Part shown: positions 7,542 through 10,134 of the stretch, piece by piece | Numbering within the stretch: the stretch's first letter is position 1 | Layout: every line of letters starts with the position of its first letter | Source of the DNA: Clostridia bacterium | GTDB taxonomy: Bacteria > Bacillota_A > Clostridia > Christensenellales > Aristaeellaceae | Assembly: GCA_900754775.1 (NCBI GenBank) | Contig: CAAEDZ010000207.1 | Coordinates: 1 to 10,134, forward strand | Reading direction: 5' to 3' | Length of the DNA stretch: 10,134 bases | Position numbers and translations under genes: made by a program | Notes under the pieces: model-generated | What the model saw: only the letters and a program-made list of their open reading frames with translations | Told to the model about the DNA's origin: nothing | The model's database searches: none

Positions 7542-9224
7542 ATGAAAAAGTTGCTTTCTGCCCTGCTGGTGATGATGATGCTCGTCGCCTGCATGGCCCC
7601 CGCGCTTGCGGATGAAGGCTCCGAACCCGATTGGACTCATTACGATGAGCTGATCGCGGAGATCAAGACCACGACGGACCTGGAGGAACGCGAGGCCCTC
7701 ATGCACCAGGCTGAGGACATGCTGATGGAAACCGGCGCGATCCTGCCAATCTACTACTACAACGATCCGTTCATGCTGGACTCCGCCGTCACCAACGTGT
7801 ACAGCAACCTGTTTGGCTACAAGTTCTTCATGTATGCCGACAAGGGCGATGACACCACCCTGCGCGTGAACCTGGCTTCCGAGCCGGACAAGCTGGACCC
7901 CGCGCTCAACAGCACGGTGGACGGCGCCTCTCTGGCGGTGAACTCCTTCGGCGGCCTGTACACCTACGACGCCGAGGGCCAGCTGGTGCCTGACTTCGCC
8001 ACCGGTTACACCGTGAGCGACGACGGCCTGGTATACACCTTCACCCTGCGTGACGGCCTGAAGTGGTCCGACGGCAGCGACCTGACCGCCAAGGACTTCG
8101 AGTGGAGCTGGAAGCGCGCCGCTTCTACCGCTACCGCCGCCGACTACAGCTACATGTTCAACGGCATCAAGGGCTATCCGGACGACCTGGCCGTGAGCGC
8201 CTCCGAGGATGGCAAGACCTTCACCGTTGAGATGGCTGCGCCCTGCGCCTACATGCTGGACCTGTGCGCCTTCCCCACCTTCTTCGCGGTGAAGCAGTCC
8301 GAGGTCGAGGGCGCCGAGGGCTATCTGGATGAGGACGGCAATATCCTCAACCCCAACGCCTGGGCCACCGAGGCCGGCTTCATCTCCTCCGGCGCGTACG
8401 TGCTGACCGAGTGGAAGCACAACGAGTCCATGGTGTACGAGAAGAACCCCAACTACTGGAACGCCGAGAACGTGAAGATCGAGCGCATCGAGTTCATGCT
8501 CTCCGCCGATGACACCGCCATCTATGCCGCCTATCAGGCCGGCGACCTGGACTTCATCGACACCGTGCCCACCGATCAGATCGCGTCCCTCAATGGCATC
8601 GATCCTGAGTTCTACGTGGTGGACAACCTGGGCACCTACTATGCCAGCTTCAATGTGAAGAGCCCGCTGTTCGACGGCAAGACCGTGGAGCAGGCCAACG
8701 CCATGCGCCGCGCCTTCGCGATGCTGGTGGACCGCCAGTACATCATCGACACCGTCGCCCAGACCGGCCAGCTGCCCGCCAACACCTTCGTGCCCGCCGG
8801 CATGGCGGACGGCCATGGCGGCGTGTTCCGCGCGGACGACGATGCTTACACCTATCCCGTCGAGACCGGCTACTTCAGCACCGAGGTCGATGTGGAAGGC
8901 GCCATCGAGCTGCTCAAGAGCGCCGGCTATGAGTTCGACGCCAACAACATGCTCTCCGCCTCCACCCCCATCAGCTTCGAGTACCTCACCAACGAGGGCT
9001 CCGGCAACGTGGGCATCGCCGAGTGCATCCAGCAGGATCTGGCCGTGATCGGCATCAACATGACCATCCGCACCTGCGAGTGGAACGTGTTCCTCAACGA
9101 CCGTAAGAACGGCAACTACGACATCGCCCGCAATGGCTGGCTGGCCGACTTCAACGATCCCATCAACTTCCTGGAGATGTGGACCACCGATTCCGGCAAC
9201 AACGACTGCCAGTTCGGCCGCTGA
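7542..9224 (+). CDS. oppA: Peptide-binding protein of the ABC transporter (OppA/SBP family 5), apparently circularly permuted
   Basis: This 560-residue extracellular binding protein should deliver peptides to OppBCDF. It starts at ATG 7542, 11 nt after AGGAGG. The signal peptide has KK at 2-3 and a hydrophobic core to residue 16; LVAC (14-17) could be a lipobox, and ALA (21-23) could be a signal peptidase I site. Residues about 24-100 (WTHYDELIAEI, the HQAEDMLM helix, LPIYYYND, FGYKFFMYA) match what is normally the C-terminal end of the family. The usual mature N-terminus follows only at residue 105: TTLRVNLASEPDKLDP, then FGGLYTYD, YTFTLRDGLKWSDG and the ISSGAYVL and YWN motifs. The protein stops at GNNDCQFGR, just where the C-terminal segment should begin. 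No part seems missing, only moved. The total length is normal for the family. Glu codons differ: GAA 4 of 9 in residues 24-100 against 1 of 28 in 101-560. Confidence 0.9.
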   Translation: MKKLLSALLVMMMLVACMAPALADEGSEPDWTHYDELIAEIKTTTDLEEREALMHQAEDMLMETGAILPIYYYNDPFMLDSAVTNVYSNLFGYKFFMYADKGDDTTLRVNLASEPDKLDPALNSTVDGASLAVNSFGGLYTYDAEGQLVPDFATGYTVSDDGLVYTFTLRDGLKWSDGSDLTAKDFEWSWKRAASTATAADYSYMFNGIKGYPDDLAVSASEDGKTFTVEMAAPCAYMLDLCAFPTFFAVKQSEVEGAEGYLDEDGNILNPNAWATEAGFISSGAYVLTEWKHNESMVYEKNPNYWNAENVKIERIEFMLSADDTAIYAAYQAGDLDFIDTVPTDQIASLNGIDPEFYVVDNLGTYYASFNVKSPLFDGKTVEQANAMRRAFAMLVDRQYIIDTVAQTGQLPANTFVPAGMADGHGGVFRADDDAYTYPVETGYFSTEVDVEGAIELLKSAGYEFDANNMLSASTPISFEYLTNEGSGNVGIAECIQQDLAVIGINMTIRTCEWNVFLNDRKNGNYDIARNGWLADFNDPINFLEMWTTDSGNNDCQFGR

Positions 9225-9242
9225 AAAACCTGACAACCCAAA

Positions 9243-9268
9243 GAGGCCCCGCCAGATGGCGGGGCCTC
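9243..9268. terminator. Hairpin terminator shared by convergent oppA and LCP genes
   Basis: A perfect 11-bp GC-rich stem (9243-9253 with 9258-9268) surrounds the loop AGAT. It lies 18 nt after the oppA stop and 28 nt after the end of the minus-strand gene, so it can serve both. The U-tract is poor on the plus side; on the minus side TTTGGGTT and a later T5 follow. Confidence 0.75.
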
Positions 9269-9296
9269 AATGCGTTTGCGCGTATACGTCTGACGC

Positions 9297-10134
9297 TCAA
9301 TCGCCTTCCAGGAAGCGCTTGAGCTGCGAGCGGTTGGCGGGAAGGTCCGGGGTCAGGACCATCATGCCGTCGATGGTTTCGTCCACATAGGCGCCGTCGA
9401 AGGGTACGTGTGCGCCCTGGATGTCCAGCGTATCGCACCCGAGCAGCGGGGCCAGCGCCGCCAGATCGGACAGCGTCAGGTCGGTTTCCACCTCGTCAAG
9501 CAGCGTCACGGCCAGCTTCAGCAGGTCGAAAAGCTTCATCTGCATCAGCTTCTCCGCCGCGCTCCCGAGGATCCGCTGCTGGCGGCCGGTGCGCCGAAAA
9601 TCACTGTCGATTTTGCGGATGCGGCAGTAGCTCAGGGCCTGCCGGCCGTTGAGCAGATGCTCGCCCGCGGTTTCCAGCAGGCCGTCGTCCGCCGCAAGGC
9701 CCACCTGGCGGTTGTAATCCTCCAGAATTTTGTTGAGCTGCTGACGCTCGGACTCGGTGATCTCCGCCTCCACGCCTCCCAGCAGGTCCACAGCCTGCAC
9801 CAGCGTGGGAAAGTGCGCCGTCACGGTATGCTCGGCGCTGACGCCGAAGTTTTCCTCCAGCGTTTGCAAAAGCAGCGTCTCCCCGCCGTAAAAATAGGCC
9901 GCATTGAGCCGGTCGTATCCATGTCCGGGGATGGAGACGTACAGGTCGCGCAGGAACGATACCAGGCGCACCGTGCCGGCATCGGGATCGATGCGGGCCA
10001 GCATCATCACGTCGCTGCGGCCGGCCTTTCCCGATGTGTCCACGCCGATGAACAGCACGGTAAAGGGGTCTTCCCCGGCCGCATGGACCGGCGGGGCGGC
10101 AACGAGCAGCAGCGCCGCGCAAAGCAGCGCCGCG
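9297..10134 (-). CDS. LytR-CpsA-Psr (LCP) family cell-wall glycopolymer ligase, N-terminus beyond the window
   Basis: LCP proteins transfer teichoic acid or other glycopolymers from lipid carriers to peptidoglycan on the outer face of the membrane. The stop is TGA at 9299-9297. The frame stays open to the right edge, so the start is outside the window. The visible N-terminus is a hydrophobic run rich in Ala and Leu ending in VHA-AGEDP (about 10088-10070), then the LCP domain from VLFIGVD (10058). Conserved features, numbered from that Val: SD-x-MML (15-20), FLRD (35-38) with the phosphate-binding Arg, NAAYFYGG (52-59), LLGGVEAEI (92-100), and NGRQALSYCRIRK (137-149) with DFRRTGRQQRIL (153-164). 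Nothing follows the LCP domain beyond a short helical and beta tail. A GTG at 10058 would cut the first strand and is not a likely start. Convergent with oppA. Confidence 0.9.
   Translation of the reverse strand, partial: AALLCAALLLVAAPPVHAAGEDPFTVLFIGVDTSGKAGRSDVMMLARIDPDAGTVRLVSFLRDLYVSIPGHGYDRLNAAYFYGGETLLLQTLEENFGVSAEHTVTAHFPTLVQAVDLLGGVEAEITESERQQLNKILEDYNRQVGLAADDGLLETAGEHLLNGRQALSYCRIRKIDSDFRRTGRQQRILGSAAEKLMQMKLFDLLKLAVTLLDEVETDLTLSDLAALAPLLGCDTLDIQGAHVPFDGAYVDETIDGMMVLTPDLPANRSQLKRFLEGD

Noticed and set aside
7542..9224. OppA as a simple C-terminal truncation (pseudogene)
   Set aside because: The segment missing from the end is present in frame behind the signal peptide, the length is normal and no frameshift is seen.
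7401..9236. A 611-codon open frame on the minus strand opposite oppF/oppA
   Set aside because: It mirrors GC-rich codons of a well-supported gene, has a low-complexity Val/Gly/His-rich product and no family match.

Overview
The window reads as chromosomal DNA of a GC-rich, Gram-positive-type member of the Bacillota, probably a clostridial gut-type lineage. The grounds are a DnaD/DnaI-type primosome pair (a Bacillota hallmark), strong AGGAGG ribosome binding sites, extended -10 promoters, a LytR-CpsA-Psr (LCP) protein, and heavy GC bias at third codon positions. No tRNA, rRNA, CRISPR, IS element or phage gene is visible. The exact genus cannot be told from the sequence.

Layout: (1) 1-190 holds structured non-coding DNA ending in a strong intrinsic terminator (85-119), then an extended -10 promoter. 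(2) 191-3047 is a tightly overlapping three-gene operon. It encodes a long DnaD-domain protein that appears to carry four tandem DnaD C-terminal-type repeats, a DnaI/DnaC-like helicase loader, and an ArsC/Spx-like thioredoxin-fold protein that has lost its active-site cysteine. (3) 3048-3503 is non-coding: a terminator, a promoter overlapped by a palindromic site that recurs 172 bp downstream, and a leader of about 290 nt. (4) 3504-9224 is a complete oligopeptide/dipeptide ABC importer operon in the order oppB-oppC-oppD-oppF-oppA, with a GNRA-capped hairpin before oppA. (5) A long GC-rich hairpin (9243-9268) separates oppA from a convergent LCP gene on the minus strand, which runs off the right edge.

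How the genes work together: DnaD and DnaI would load the replicative helicase at origins or restart sites. OppA captures peptides outside the membrane, OppB and OppC form the pore, and OppD and OppF are the paired ATPases. The LCP protein would attach glycopolymers to the cell wall.

The most unusual observation is in oppA. The ~75-residue segment that normally forms the C-terminal end of this binding-protein family sits directly behind the signal peptide. The protein then stops exactly where that segment should begin. The gene looks circularly permuted, and the moved block also has visibly different codon use. This could be a real protein rearrangement or a recombination or assembly artefact; tests for both are listed.
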